DNA of 64,000 nucleotides from Leishmania mexicana MHOM/GT/2001/U1103 (Eukaryota; Euglenozoa; Kinetoplastea; Trypanosomatida; Trypanosomatidae). The notes under the pieces are model-generated. The model did no database searches and was not told where the DNA came from. It saw only the letters and a list, made by a program, of their open reading frames with translations. A program made the translations under genes and the position numbers. This document shows, piece by piece, positions 32,126 through 41,122 of the stretch. The stretch covers positions 351,069-415,068 of the forward strand of contig NC_018336.1 in NCBI RefSeq assembly GCF_000234665.1, in the 5' to 3' direction. Positions within the stretch are counted from its first letter, which is position 1; each line of letters begins with the position of its first letter.

Positions 32126-35100
32126 ATGAATGCTAATCATGCGCCGCTGCCAGAGGGGAGAGCTGCGAACAGGACAGGGGCGCCGGAAACCAGAAACCGC
32201 ACGCAGCGCGAACAGCAGTCACAGCCGCACCTATATGCGCCTCGCTTCTCCCTTCTCAACCCTATTGAAGACTCAGTCGCAGCCGCGGACGCCAGCGCCG
32301 AGGCCCCGCTGTTAGGGTCCCGCGCACCGTCAAGGCCACCACACTTGCCTGCCTCGCAGGAAGAAGCGCACAGAAGCGCCAGCGCTTCGTGCGCGTCACA
32401 CTGCTGGGTGGCTCTGCGGTGTCTATGCCACAACATTCGCGCCGGCTGCGCTCGCGAAGTGCCGCCGGCTGCCGAGCCACGTCGCTTTTCGCCACTGGAC
32501 CGCTCCAAAATGGCTCGCTACGAGTCTGTGGACACGTACGAGGCCGAGAGTATGCTATACAAGGATCACCTTGAGACTCGTAGCCATGAGCCGCGCTGGT
32601 TCATGTGGGTCTTCGTGGTGGTGCTCGGCGTCGCGACAAGCGCGCTGTCGGTTGGCATGATTACACTGCTGCACGTGCTCAACTCCGTGCGCTACGAGCT
32701 TTTCGGCTTTGGTCTGCGCGGCTACACCTTTGCAGACGCGCAGCGGTACCCCAGCGGCAGTGAAGCCTCTCCGGCCCACGTGACGGGCAGTGGCGGATGC
32801 GGCACTGCCTGCACCACGTCCTCCCTTGATGTATGGGCGATGCTGCGGGGCTACAGTGTGGGCCTGTACGGAATCGCGTCGCCGCGGTGGTACTGGTCTG
32901 GTTATCTCTTATGGGTAGCCTTCGCTGTTTGCACCTCCGCAATCGCCAGTGCGGTGTGTTACCTTGTTCCGCAAAGCGTCGGCTCTGGTATTCCGGAGGT
33001 GCGCGCCTTTCTCAACGGCGTATCATACCCGATGATGCGCAGCACCCGCGTGCTCGTGGCGAAGACTGTCGCTGTCGTCTTCACTGTGGCCAGTGGGGTG
33101 TGCACGGACCACTACGGCCACCTCATGCTCGCTGGCGCGATGCTTGGGTCACAGCTGCTACAGCGACGACACGGAATTCGGTGCTACCACGTGCACTTTG
33201 TCGACTTCTTCCGAAACCCGCGCGATCGCCGCACCGTTCTCGTCATTGGGGCTGCTGCCGGTATCGCCGCTGCCTTCTGCGTGTCCGTTGGCGGGCTCCT
33301 CGTGATTCTCGAACTCTTGTCGGCCGTCTTCCCGGTGCGCTTCGCTCTCTACGTCTTTGCTGCGTGTCTACTATCGACCTTGTCCACGCAGGTGTACTGG
33401 TCCTACAGCATGAACTTCGATTCGCCCTACCGGCTGCACGGGGGCGTGCTGCTGCGTGAGGTGGTAGTGTTGTTCCGCTCCCACCTTCCCTTTGGTCAGC
33501 ACGCAGCAATGAACCTGATGGCGTTTATCCCTGCCTGTGCCATCGGCCTCTGCAGCGGCGCGTGCGCTGTGGGCTTTGTACGCCTGAGCTGGGTTGCGCT
33601 CTACTGCAGGCGGCTTCTGGAGATACGGCTGCGCACCAAGGTAATCCGGTACGTGCTCCCGATCCTATTCACGCTTGTGTACGTGAGTGTGCACTACTGG
33701 GTCGCTGTGGCGTTCTCAGCAGAAGTGGCACCGGGTGAAAAGACGCCCTCTGCTGTTGGCGAGGACAGCAACACGCAAACGAGTGGCAGCGCTGACTCAC
33801 TCGCGTCGTTTTCCTCAAGTGGCGGAGCAGACGTGGACCCGCCGGCGGTGTGCCGCCCCGTGCCGTACACCGTTCGCAGCGGCCGAAACGTGACGACCAT
33901 CGGCTTCTATGGCATGAATGGATTCCTGTGCCCGGCGGGAAGCTATCGCGTTGTTGACGCTGTCGATGTCGACGACGGTGCAAGACAAAGAAATGGTGCG
34001 TTGAGTGTCACGACGCCGCTGCTGCGGCGGCAGCAGACGGTGCGGGTAGTTGATGCGTACGCCTCCCTGGCCTTTTCGTACGCTGACTCGACGCTGCAGA
34101 CACTGCTGAGTCAGCGAGCAGAGTACTTGCTGCCGTGGCCTGCACTCCTCACATTTTCCGTGATCTACTTTTTCGCATCCGCCGTCTACTCCGGCCTTGC
34201 CCTGTGCGGGGACACCATACTGCCGTCTTTGGTGATTGGTGCGGCGATCGGCCGCTGCATCGGAGCGGCGGTGCACTCGGTAGCAGCTGCCCACAGCACA
34301 GATGCGGCCACGTGGGCAGACCCTGGTGTGTTTGCGCTCTTTGGGGCCGGCAGCTTCGTGAGCGCCACATCGGGTCTTAGCTTTGGTATAGGGGCTATCC
34401 TCATCGAGTGCACGGCCGACTTTCGCCATCTGTTGCCACTCATGTTTGCGATTGCCGTAGCCCGACGTGTGCTGCTGCAGTGGGGCCGGGACGTGCATAC
34501 CATGTATCTTGAGGCCCGTGCGGTCCCTTTGCTTAATGCGGAGCCGTACCTGGAGCGGTACAGCCTTCTCGACGCGCGGCATGTGATGCATTCTCCGGTG
34601 GTCGCCCTCCCCGTTGTCTGTACCCTCGATGACGTTGTGCGCACGCTGCACAGCACCACGCACCACGGCTTTCCCGTCGTTTCCGTCAACGACGGGACCT
34701 TCAAGGGGATTGTCACGCGAGCGCAGCTGAAGCTACTGCTGTGGCACATCATCATGACGGATGGGCGCACAAGCCACTGCACCTACGACGTCATGCAACG
34801 CGTCGAGGACCACGTGTTCCACAGCGGCTGGGAAGACATCGACCCGACGCAGCTCCTGAGGCGAGAGCGGCTGCGCACTGACCAAATATCGCTGTATCCG
34901 TACGTGGACACGTCCGCCTTCACGGTGCTTGACACGGCTGCGCTGCCACGCACCTACGAGATGTTCACGACGCTGGGTCTGCGTCACCTTGTCGTTGTCG
35001 ACCGCAGTAACTGTGCCGTCGGCATGATTACGCGCAAGGACCTTGTCAGTGATAATCTTTCAGTCGTATTGGAGTCGCAAGACGCACCGGCACCCGCCGA

Positions 35101-35392
35101 CCGCGTGCCGCCATCGGCGGTGCTCGAAGCGGCCTTGGCTTGCCTGCGGAAACCCTTTCATCCGACTCCAGCCCAGGTGGCGGAGGTGGCGCGGCAGTCG
35201 TCAACGCGGAACCTGGCTGGACCATCACCACTGCGCCGGCAGTATTACGGCCAAGATTGGGAGTCAGAGCCGTCAAGCCATGCCCCTCCCCTCCCCCATT
35301 CCCGCGAAGCGAGCTTTACCCAGATCGTTCGACGTGTCTCACTCCTTCGAGTGCCGAGCCCATTCCCTCCATCCACCGAAAAACAGCCTTGA
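32126..35392 (+). CDS. CLC-family chloride channel/transporter with tandem CBS domains
   Basis: The protein has 1088 residues and starts at the first ATG of this frame (32126). After a ~150-residue disordered N terminus come CLC membrane helices with the selectivity motif GSGIPE (286-291; central Ser), a second anion-pathway region, and a third motif ILPSLVIGAAIGR (~699-711; its leading Gly is 695). Two CBS domains follow (~817-880 and ~925-985). Two functional positions are changed. The GKEGP motif reads DHYGH, so the gating glutamate is Tyr330. In the ILELLS segment only Glu396 remains and the next position, the internal proton glutamate of exchangers, is Leu397. Exchangers need both, so this looks like a passive Cl- channel or a specialised conductance. 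A ~100-residue polar insert (~535-640) with Cys residues is probably lumenal or extracellular. Likely in plasma membrane or an acidic organelle. Confidence 0.93.
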   Translation: MNANHAPLPEGRAANRTGAPETRNRTQREQQSQPHLYAPRFSLLNPIEDSVAAADASAEAPLLGSRAPSRPPHLPASQEEAHRSASASCASHCWVALRCLCHNIRAGCAREVPPAAEPRRFSPLDRSKMARYESVDTYEAESMLYKDHLETRSHEPRWFMWVFVVVLGVATSALSVGMITLLHVLNSVRYELFGFGLRGYTFADAQRYPSGSEASPAHVTGSGGCGTACTTSSLDVWAMLRGYSVGLYGIASPRWYWSGYLLWVAFAVCTSAIASAVCYLVPQSVGSGIPEVRAFLNGVSYPMMRSTRVLVAKTVAVVFTVASGVCTDHYGHLMLAGAMLGSQLLQRRHGIRCYHVHFVDFFRNPRDRRTVLVIGAAAGIAAAFCVSVGGLLVILELLSAVFPVRFALYVFAACLLSTLSTQVYWSYSMNFDSPYRLHGGVLLREVVVLFRSHLPFGQHAAMNLMAFIPACAIGLCSGACAVGFVRLSWVALYCRRLLEIRLRTKVIRYVLPILFTLVYVSVHYWVAVAFSAEVAPGEKTPSAVGEDSNTQTSGSADSLASFSSSGGADVDPPAVCRPVPYTVRSGRNVTTIGFYGMNGFLCPAGSYRVVDAVDVDDGARQRNGALSVTTPLLRRQQTVRVVDAYASLAFSYADSTLQTLLSQRAEYLLPWPALLTFSVIYFFASAVYSGLALCGDTILPSLVIGAAIGRCIGAAVHSVAAAHSTDAATWADPGVFALFGAGSFVSATSGLSFGIGAILIECTADFRHLLPLMFAIAVARRVLLQWGRDVHTMYLEARAVPLLNAEPYLERYSLLDARHVMHSPVVALPVVCTLDDVVRTLHSTTHHGFPVVSVNDGTFKGIVTRAQLKLLLWHIIMTDGRTSHCTYDVMQRVEDHVFHSGWEDIDPTQLLRRERLRTDQISLYPYVDTSAFTVLDTAALPRTYEMFTTLGLRHLVVVDRSNCAVGMITRKDLVSDNLSVVLESQDAPAPADRVPPSAVLEAALACLRKPFHPTPAQVAEVARQSSTRNLAGPSPLRRQYYGQDWESEPSSHAPPLPHSREASFTQIVRRVSLLRVPSPFPPSTEKQP

Positions 35393-35574
35393 AGACGAAA
35401 ACTGTTTGTTTGTTAATGATGCACCCAATGCTTGTGTTCATCATACTTCTTGCACGGCACTCGCCGCGTGTGTCTGTGGTCTTGCTCGGTGTTATGGTGC
35501 ACGTCTACTACCGCTGCTGTTTTTTTTTGTTCCGAAGCCTCGTTACTTCCCGGAATTTGTGAGAGTTCTCCCTG

Positions 35575-35615
35575 GCACACACACACAAACACACACACAC
35601 ACACACACACACACA
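35575..35615. repeat. (CA)n microsatellite
   Basis: About 40 bases of CA units with one CAAAC interruption. Confidence 0.95.
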
Positions 35616-36038
35616 ACGCTCGCGCGCACCTCGATGACGGCTTCTTTGGCAGGGTGCAAGCGGCTGAGTCGGCACGTAGCATCCTCTTCTTGGGCTCCTA
35701 CCCCGACTGTCCTATCTCTTTCTCCCTTTCATGCTGCGTCTCCTTTCAAGTCCAGGCGGTGGTCAGCCCTCACTCCCCCTCCCTCTTCCCACGCCGCCCC
35801 ACGTCCGCCTCTCTCTCTCCTTCCCGTGCGCTTGTCCTTTGCCTTGGTTTTGTGTGTATGTGTTCGTCTGCGCACCGTACGTGTCACGCCGTCCACGCTT
35901 TCCTTCTCTTCCGCTCCTCGACGGCACCGCTTCATCGCCGCACATGCCGTAGCCGCCGCTTCCCCCCCCCCTTCCCTCTGCCCTTCTCTCTCTCACTCAG
36001 GGTCGACATCACGTGAGACGCTCTTGCACGGCGCACGC

Positions 36039-36062
36039 CCTCTCTCCCCCTCTCTACTACAG
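36039..36062 (+). promoter_or_regulatory. Putative trans-splice acceptor for the gene at 36123
   Basis: A ctctctccccctctctactac tract is followed by AG at 36061-36062, giving a 60-nt 5' UTR with no ATG before 36123. A second AG sits just before the ATG (36120-36121). Confidence 0.45.
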
Positions 36063-36122
36063 GCATTTGTTGTTGTCGGCGCTGCTTACGTGCTTCGTTC
36101 CCCCACCACCCTACATTCCAGG

Positions 36123-36854
36123 ATGTCTCGTGTGTCGAACAAGATTAGCGGCGGCATGGCTTGCCAGACGGTGGTCGACCACGGCTACTACCTGAAGCCC
36201 ATGACCGGCAATCCGTACCTGTGCACCAAGCACGACGGCGTCACGACGGCCTACCAGCAAGGCTTCGCCCCCAAGGATGCCCACTGGCTGTACCGCTTCC
36301 GCTACAACCTGCTGCCGCAGGGTATGTCGGGCGGCTTCTTCTCCCGCAACCCGTACGGTCGCTACGTGCACTGGCTGGAGGTGAGCACGATTGAGAAGAT
36401 GCGCCTGCAGATGCTGACCATGGAATCCGTGCCGTGCTCGGTTGTGTCTGTCATTCTGTTGGTCTTCACCCTGTGGCACTCCTACCGACTTGCCTTCCTG
36501 CACCCAGATATCACCCTCTACAACTTGGGTCTGTGGCCCACCAAGCCGTGGGTGCAGCAGCAGCGCTTCAACAAGAAGAAGGAATTTGATCAAGATGTGT
36601 ACCGCTGGGTGTACCGCGTGCCGGAGGCCATGATAGACGACCCGATCCGCGACATGTACAAAATGGGCATCGCCGCCAACGACCCAGTCCTCGCCATGGC
36701 CAAGGAGCAGGGAGTGGCAAACCAGCTGACCATGACCCAGGCCGAGTACACGCCGGTGGCGCCGGACATTCGCCGCGTCATTGCCACCGCCCGCAAGGAC
36801 GTCGAGTGCAGCTCGCAGTCAAGCTCAGCGACGAGCGCCATGATAGGCGTGTAG
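36123..36854 (+). CDS. Conserved-type single-TM protein, possibly mitochondrial inner membrane subunit
   Basis: The protein has 243 residues; start MSRVSNKISGG at 36123, with strong codon bias from that ATG and low-complexity sequence before it. Residues ~1-100 are hydrophilic and rich in Tyr/Gly/Pro; one hydrophobic helix (VVSVILLVFTLWHSYRLAF, ~106-124) is followed by HPDITLYNLGLWPTKPW and a helical, charged C-terminal half (~145-243). No cleavable signal peptide is evident. The architecture (short, one membrane helix, Trp/Tyr-rich flanks, charged soluble tail) resembles supernumerary respiratory-chain subunits of trypanosomatids, but I cannot match it to a named subunit and the location is inference. 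Confidence 0.8.
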   Translation: MSRVSNKISGGMACQTVVDHGYYLKPMTGNPYLCTKHDGVTTAYQQGFAPKDAHWLYRFRYNLLPQGMSGGFFSRNPYGRYVHWLEVSTIEKMRLQMLTMESVPCSVVSVILLVFTLWHSYRLAFLHPDITLYNLGLWPTKPWVQQQRFNKKKEFDQDVYRWVYRVPEAMIDDPIRDMYKMGIAANDPVLAMAKEQGVANQLTMTQAEYTPVAPDIRRVIATARKDVECSSQSSSATSAMIGV

Positions 36855-38618
36855 TTCATCTAAAGATTCTTTTTTAAATAAGCAAACAAGGTGAGGGAGG
36901 AGCACCAGAGGGACAACAGATGGCAGAAAAAAAACGGAAGCTGCAGTCGTCTGTGAGGCGCACACAGCCCACAACATCTGCATGGGGTACCCACCTTGCA
37001 CGACGGTGATGGCGAATACGAAACGGGGCGGGACTGGGGGATATGAGCCAAGGAAAGGAAACGGAAAAGGAAAAGAAAGGGCATCAGAGAAAGAAGCGGA
37101 AGGCCCCCTCCCTCTCCACTCACGCCCTCAAACCCTCTGGACGGGAGCAGCACACCTAGCACTCGCCAGGCAGCGGTGTGTTTTCGGCTGCCTCTACCGC
37201 GCTCCTCTTTCAATCGCCACCGCGTGTCTCACACCTAGCATTCCCCCGCTCCAATTCGCTCTTTCAGGGCCAGCTAAAAGGAGAGCAGGTAACGGTGGGC
37301 TTGCGGCTGTGTTCCTCATGCCTGAGCTCAAGCGAATTTGTGTGGTGTTCTCTCTCCGCACCTCGCAGATGCATTTTTGTTGTTTTCCGCCTTCTCATGT
37401 GCAACGGGCTTTACCCTGGCACGCATTTTCCTTGTGTCTCCTCCTCCCCTCCCCTCTCCCCGCACACCCTCGCTTCCTTCTCTCTCCATTTCTCCCCTGC
37501 ATGGGAGGCTGTCTGTCTCTGTGTGTGTGTTGTGTGTTCGAGTGCCTGTTGACTTTTTCGTATTGGGGGATGTTGTTTGTTTGGTTGTTTGTTTCGCCTC
37601 TGGACTTGGGTATATCCAACGCCATATTCGGTTGCTTCCTCCCTCCTCCCGTTCTCACTTGTTTCTCCCACGTCATCCTGGAGGTGCATGACAAGGGATG
37701 GGGGGCCGCTGGACGTTACGAGATTGTCCCCATTTGTGTTTACTGTCCTTCTTTTGCTGCTCGTGCCCCCCTCTCTCCCTCCCTCTCTCTTGCTCCCTCT
37801 CCCCCACTTGTGTCCTTGCCGTGTCGACACCGTCACTGTGGGCCTCCGCAAATGAACGCGGTAGGGGTGCCTTAAGAGGAGAGGTGCTCGGTGCGCACCC
37901 GCACATGCATAGAGGTGCATAGGCGCTTACACGCAGACGGACAGGCACTTGTCATAACGATTTGGCTTATGTGTTTGGGGGCTGCATGAAGGCTCTCACT
38001 GGCGAGCGCGCATCCACTATATTAACCCAGTGAAGTGTTGCGCTTCTGTGTAGAGCAGACGTGCAGCCCGCTCCTCCTCCCTTTACTTTCCCAAGACGGA
38101 GCGCTGCCCTTTGCAGCGATGCCTGCGTCTGTTGTGTCGTTTGTCGCCGCATTTTTTTTCGTTCATGTCGCGTTTCCCCATGCGCTGACGCCTATTCCTT
38201 ACCATGTGTGTGTGTGTTCTCATCTCGGTTGGGATCCCGTCCATGTATGTTGTTGGTTGTTTTGTTAATCGCTGGCTTAGTGCTCTGTTTCCTTGTCGCC
38301 TCTCCCCCTCCTCCCCCTCCCCCACTATGTAGACGTCTTGATGTCTCCTCTCGCTCTGCGTGTGTGCATGTATGCGTGTGTGTGTGTGTATGCGCTCATC
38401 GTCGGCGATGTACTCGTAGCAATGTTGTTGATGTTGGCGTATTCGGTGGCAGTGCTAGTGTCTTTAGTTGGCTTTGGCCTCTTTGGTTTGAGGTTCTGCT
38501 GACGCGTGCATGCAAGAATATATGGAGCACATGCTTGTGTCCTGGGGAGGAGTTGCGTGATCCTGGACACTTCTCTCTTGAGGTAATGTGTCCTTTTTTC
38601 TTGTACCTCGCGCTGCTA

Positions 38619-39020
38619 CCCTGATGACGGAGGACACACCTCTGTGCGTGGCACCACGCGGCCTCTTGCACCCCCACTCTCTTGGGAAGCCCTGCAGCTT
38701 CCCCCCCCCCTCCCCGCTCTATCCCTGTCAAACGCCGGACCCCACTTTCGGTCATGACAGGGACAGGCACCTACGCCATAGGGAACTCAGAGTGATGCAT
38801 CGCTGCCGATGGCAGCGGTCAGGACCTGAGTGGCGTGGCGTCGGAGTGACTTGCGACAGTGAATAGTCTTGTACCAGCCCATATGACAGGCAAAGTATCA
38901 GCGTGACTCGAGCATGCTTCGCATCACGCCGGTGTGGTCTGTGGCAGGGCCGGGGTAGTGTGGCGTTGAGTTCGTGTAATGTATGGCAGAGAATGCCAAA
39001 ACCTTGAAGAAAAAAAAGAG
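38619..39020 (+). repeat. SIDER2-like degenerate retroposon copy D (shortened)
   Basis: Starts like copy A (cctgatgacggagg vs cctgataacgggggagg), shares the cgctctatccctg...ccgga segment and the ccggtgtggtctgtggcagggc region, and ends in an A-rich tail (~39001-39019). The central ~150 bases present in copies A and B are missing, suggesting an internal deletion. Confidence 0.65.
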
Positions 39021-39639
39021 CTCTCGCTGTTGACAATAGATCTTCTCATTTTTTTCTTCTTCGGTGTGGAGGCAAGTCTGTCTCGGTGATGGTGTAGCAT
39101 GGCGTGTTTGGTGCGTGTGCGTCGTTGGCCATACTGTTCTGCGTAGGAATTAGGAGATAAATATGCGGTTTGTGTGTATGAATGTATGTCTTTCGCTTTC
39201 TTTTGTTTGCCATGATATTCTATTCCTTCAAAGTGGAAATCAAAAAGCCAAGTCGCCAGAAAGCACGTGTTTTTGGCATGGACAGTATGGGGAGGGAGAG
39301 AGGGAGGAGGGCTGAGGATGTGTGTCGACAAGTGAGGGACGATGTGATGCCGTCTTGCACAGCCCTCGTAACGCCTCCGCTTTGGCGAGCTGAACAAGAA
39401 ACGCGAAACGGAAGTCTTTTGTGTTGCCGCGGGCACAAGCGAGCGCACGTGTCAAACTCGCATTCCTCACCCACCCTTTCTCTTTCTCGCTGCGTTACCT
39501 GCTGTGAGCTCTTGGCCACGGCAGCGGCAACGTTCGTGCGAGAACGCTGTATCCCCTCTGTGTGTGTATGTGTGGTTTCATTCCGCCCAAAGTCCGTCAT
39601 CTTTCCTGAATGGCTTCACCCTCCTCCAACCCCCACCCC

Positions 39640-39700
39640 ACTTGCTTTCTCTCGCCGCCTTTGCCCCGCACCCCCCCCACACACACCCACCCGCCTCCAG
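39640..39700 (+). promoter_or_regulatory. Putative trans-splice acceptor for the YEATS gene
   Basis: A C/T-rich tract runs into AG at 39699-39700. There is no ATG before 39785, so the 5' UTR is 84 nt. Confidence 0.5.
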
Positions 39701-39784
39701 CAGCGTACCTAGATCCCACCCGCCCTCTGCCTGTGTCGGCCCACCTCGTGGCTGTTTTTTGAGGGGTGTCCTGAGCGCCCTGGA

Positions 39785-41122
39785 ATGTCTGCTGAATCAC
39801 AGCGTGTCGTTTACGGCGCGAAGTTCGACATTCCGTACGCTATCGGCAGTGTCTCAGTTCCACTCGACGCCCTTGGGGCATCCTCACCGTCACGGGCAGG
39901 AACGCAGGAGGTGCGAGGGGCCGGCCCGTCCCCGTCCTCCTCGCGCCGTCGCGGTGTCAGCTCCGGCAACATCAGCTCCGTGCGTCGATGCACACACCAC
40001 AGGTACTGCTACGTCCGCGACGGCAGCGAGCTCTTGCAGGACGCCTTCTATCGGTGGCTGGAGCAGCAGCGGCAAGAGCACCGGGAAGGTACTCATGCAA
40101 GTAGCACGGGCGATCCCCGGAATGAGGTCCCCGGAGGGCCGTTGACTCCTGCGACCGACTCAGCATCCTCCACCAATGCTCCCCCTTCGGTACCACCCGA
40201 TGCGCCGAGTAGTCCCTCGCTCTTTTACGCCTCCGTGAAGTGCGTGGTGTTTGTGCTGCCAAATAGCTTTCCCCACCCCCGCCGTGTTCTGCGGCGCCCG
40301 CCCTTCATCATCGAGGACGACACCTGGGCAGAGCATGTTGTGGAAATACAACTGCACTTCTGGCCACATCTCAAGATCCCGCCCGCTACGGTCGTGCACC
40401 AGGCCCTGCTGGAGCGTCGCGTTTTGACTGCACCGCCGCCCTATCAGAGTGGCGCTATGTCGCCTGCGGCGCCGACGGAAGATTTACGCGAGGTGTGGGT
40501 GCCGCAGTTGTTGGCGAGCACCTATGGCAAGCCGAAGTTACTATCGGTGGCCACAACCGTGGCGGTGCCTGCACCGCCCCGTCGTGGGACAGCACCTGCA
40601 CCAGACACTGCCAAAGCTGCCAGTCGTGTGGTTGTCGTGACTGAGAAGGTCGACACCCTTCACTTGTATCACCCTTCCCTCGACGTGATCCGGCACATTC
40701 GGGCGGTGCTCGCCATGTCGAGGATGCCCATTCTGGAGGCGGTCCGCGACGCCTTCGACGCAGCGTACTCGACGCGGCCTTCCACGAATGCGGATGGCAA
40801 CAGTCACGGTGCGTGCCCTCCCACACCCACCGACGCGGAGGCGACGTCGAGAGCTTCAGAGGACTCGTCACTTTTAACGCCGTTCGCGCACTCGTGGTCG
40901 CTTCCATTTGAGGATATCATCGCTGAGTACGCCGAGCAGCGGGCGTCGACGTCGGTGGCGGTGCTTCAAGCGGTATTGGAGAAGCTGAAGCGTGAGCGGC
41001 AGGAGATGGAAACGTCGTGCGAGCGGTCCATGGAGGAGATTGCGGAGCTGGCCACCGTCGTACTCCCCACCCAACTGGAGCGCGTACACACGCGGTGTAT
41101 GAAGCTGCACAAGAAGGAGTAG
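39785..41122 (+). CDS. YEATS-domain protein (Yaf9/GAS41-like)
   Basis: The protein has 445 residues. The N terminus has the YEATS start (RVVYGAKFDIPYAIGS, residues 7-22), then an insert, HHRYCYVRDGSELLQDAFYR (~73-92), a second insert, and the core VKCVVFVLPNSFPHPRRVLR (~149-168) with PPFIIEDDTWAEHVVEIQLHF. These match the conserved fold L-x-SFPNPxRxxxxPPFxxxExGWGEF and include the aromatic sandwich area, though the GW pair is TW here. YEATS domains read acylated histone lysines in NuA4/SWR1-type or elongation complexes. A charged coiled-coil C terminus (~380-445) is expected for Yaf9-type subunits. The two Ser/Pro/Thr-rich inserts make the domain unusually long. Nuclear chromatin function is from family knowledge; complex membership is inference. 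Confidence 0.85.
   Translation: MSAESQRVVYGAKFDIPYAIGSVSVPLDALGASSPSRAGTQEVRGAGPSPSSSRRRGVSSGNISSVRRCTHHRYCYVRDGSELLQDAFYRWLEQQRQEHREGTHASSTGDPRNEVPGGPLTPATDSASSTNAPPSVPPDAPSSPSLFYASVKCVVFVLPNSFPHPRRVLRRPPFIIEDDTWAEHVVEIQLHFWPHLKIPPATVVHQALLERRVLTAPPPYQSGAMSPAAPTEDLREVWVPQLLASTYGKPKLLSVATTVAVPAPPRRGTAPAPDTAKAASRVVVVTEKVDTLHLYHPSLDVIRHIRAVLAMSRMPILEAVRDAFDAAYSTRPSTNADGNSHGACPPTPTDAEATSRASEDSSLLTPFAHSWSLPFEDIIAEYAEQRASTSVAVLQAVLEKLKRERQEMETSCERSMEEIAELATVVLPTQLERVHTRCMKLHKKE

Larger units (their letters stand above)
35393..36122. other. Intergenic region, CLC to small membrane protein
   Basis: Holds a (CA)n run (35575-35615) and pyrimidine-rich 5' UTR. Candidate acceptors are AG 35999-36000, AG 36061-36062 and AG 36120-36121. 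The CLC-side open frame that runs into the next gene is low complexity and not coding. Confidence 0.65.
36855..39784. other. Intergenic region before the YEATS gene
   Basis: No gene seen. Contains a truncated SIDER2-like copy (~38619-39020) and, at the end, a C-rich tract with the acceptor AG at 39699-39700 for ATG 39785. Confidence 0.7.

Noticed and set aside
35043..36122. Open frame linking the CLC 3' end to the gene at 36123
   Set aside because: Overlaps CLC in another frame and then reads microsatellite and C/T-rich UTR; codon bias begins only at ATG 36123.
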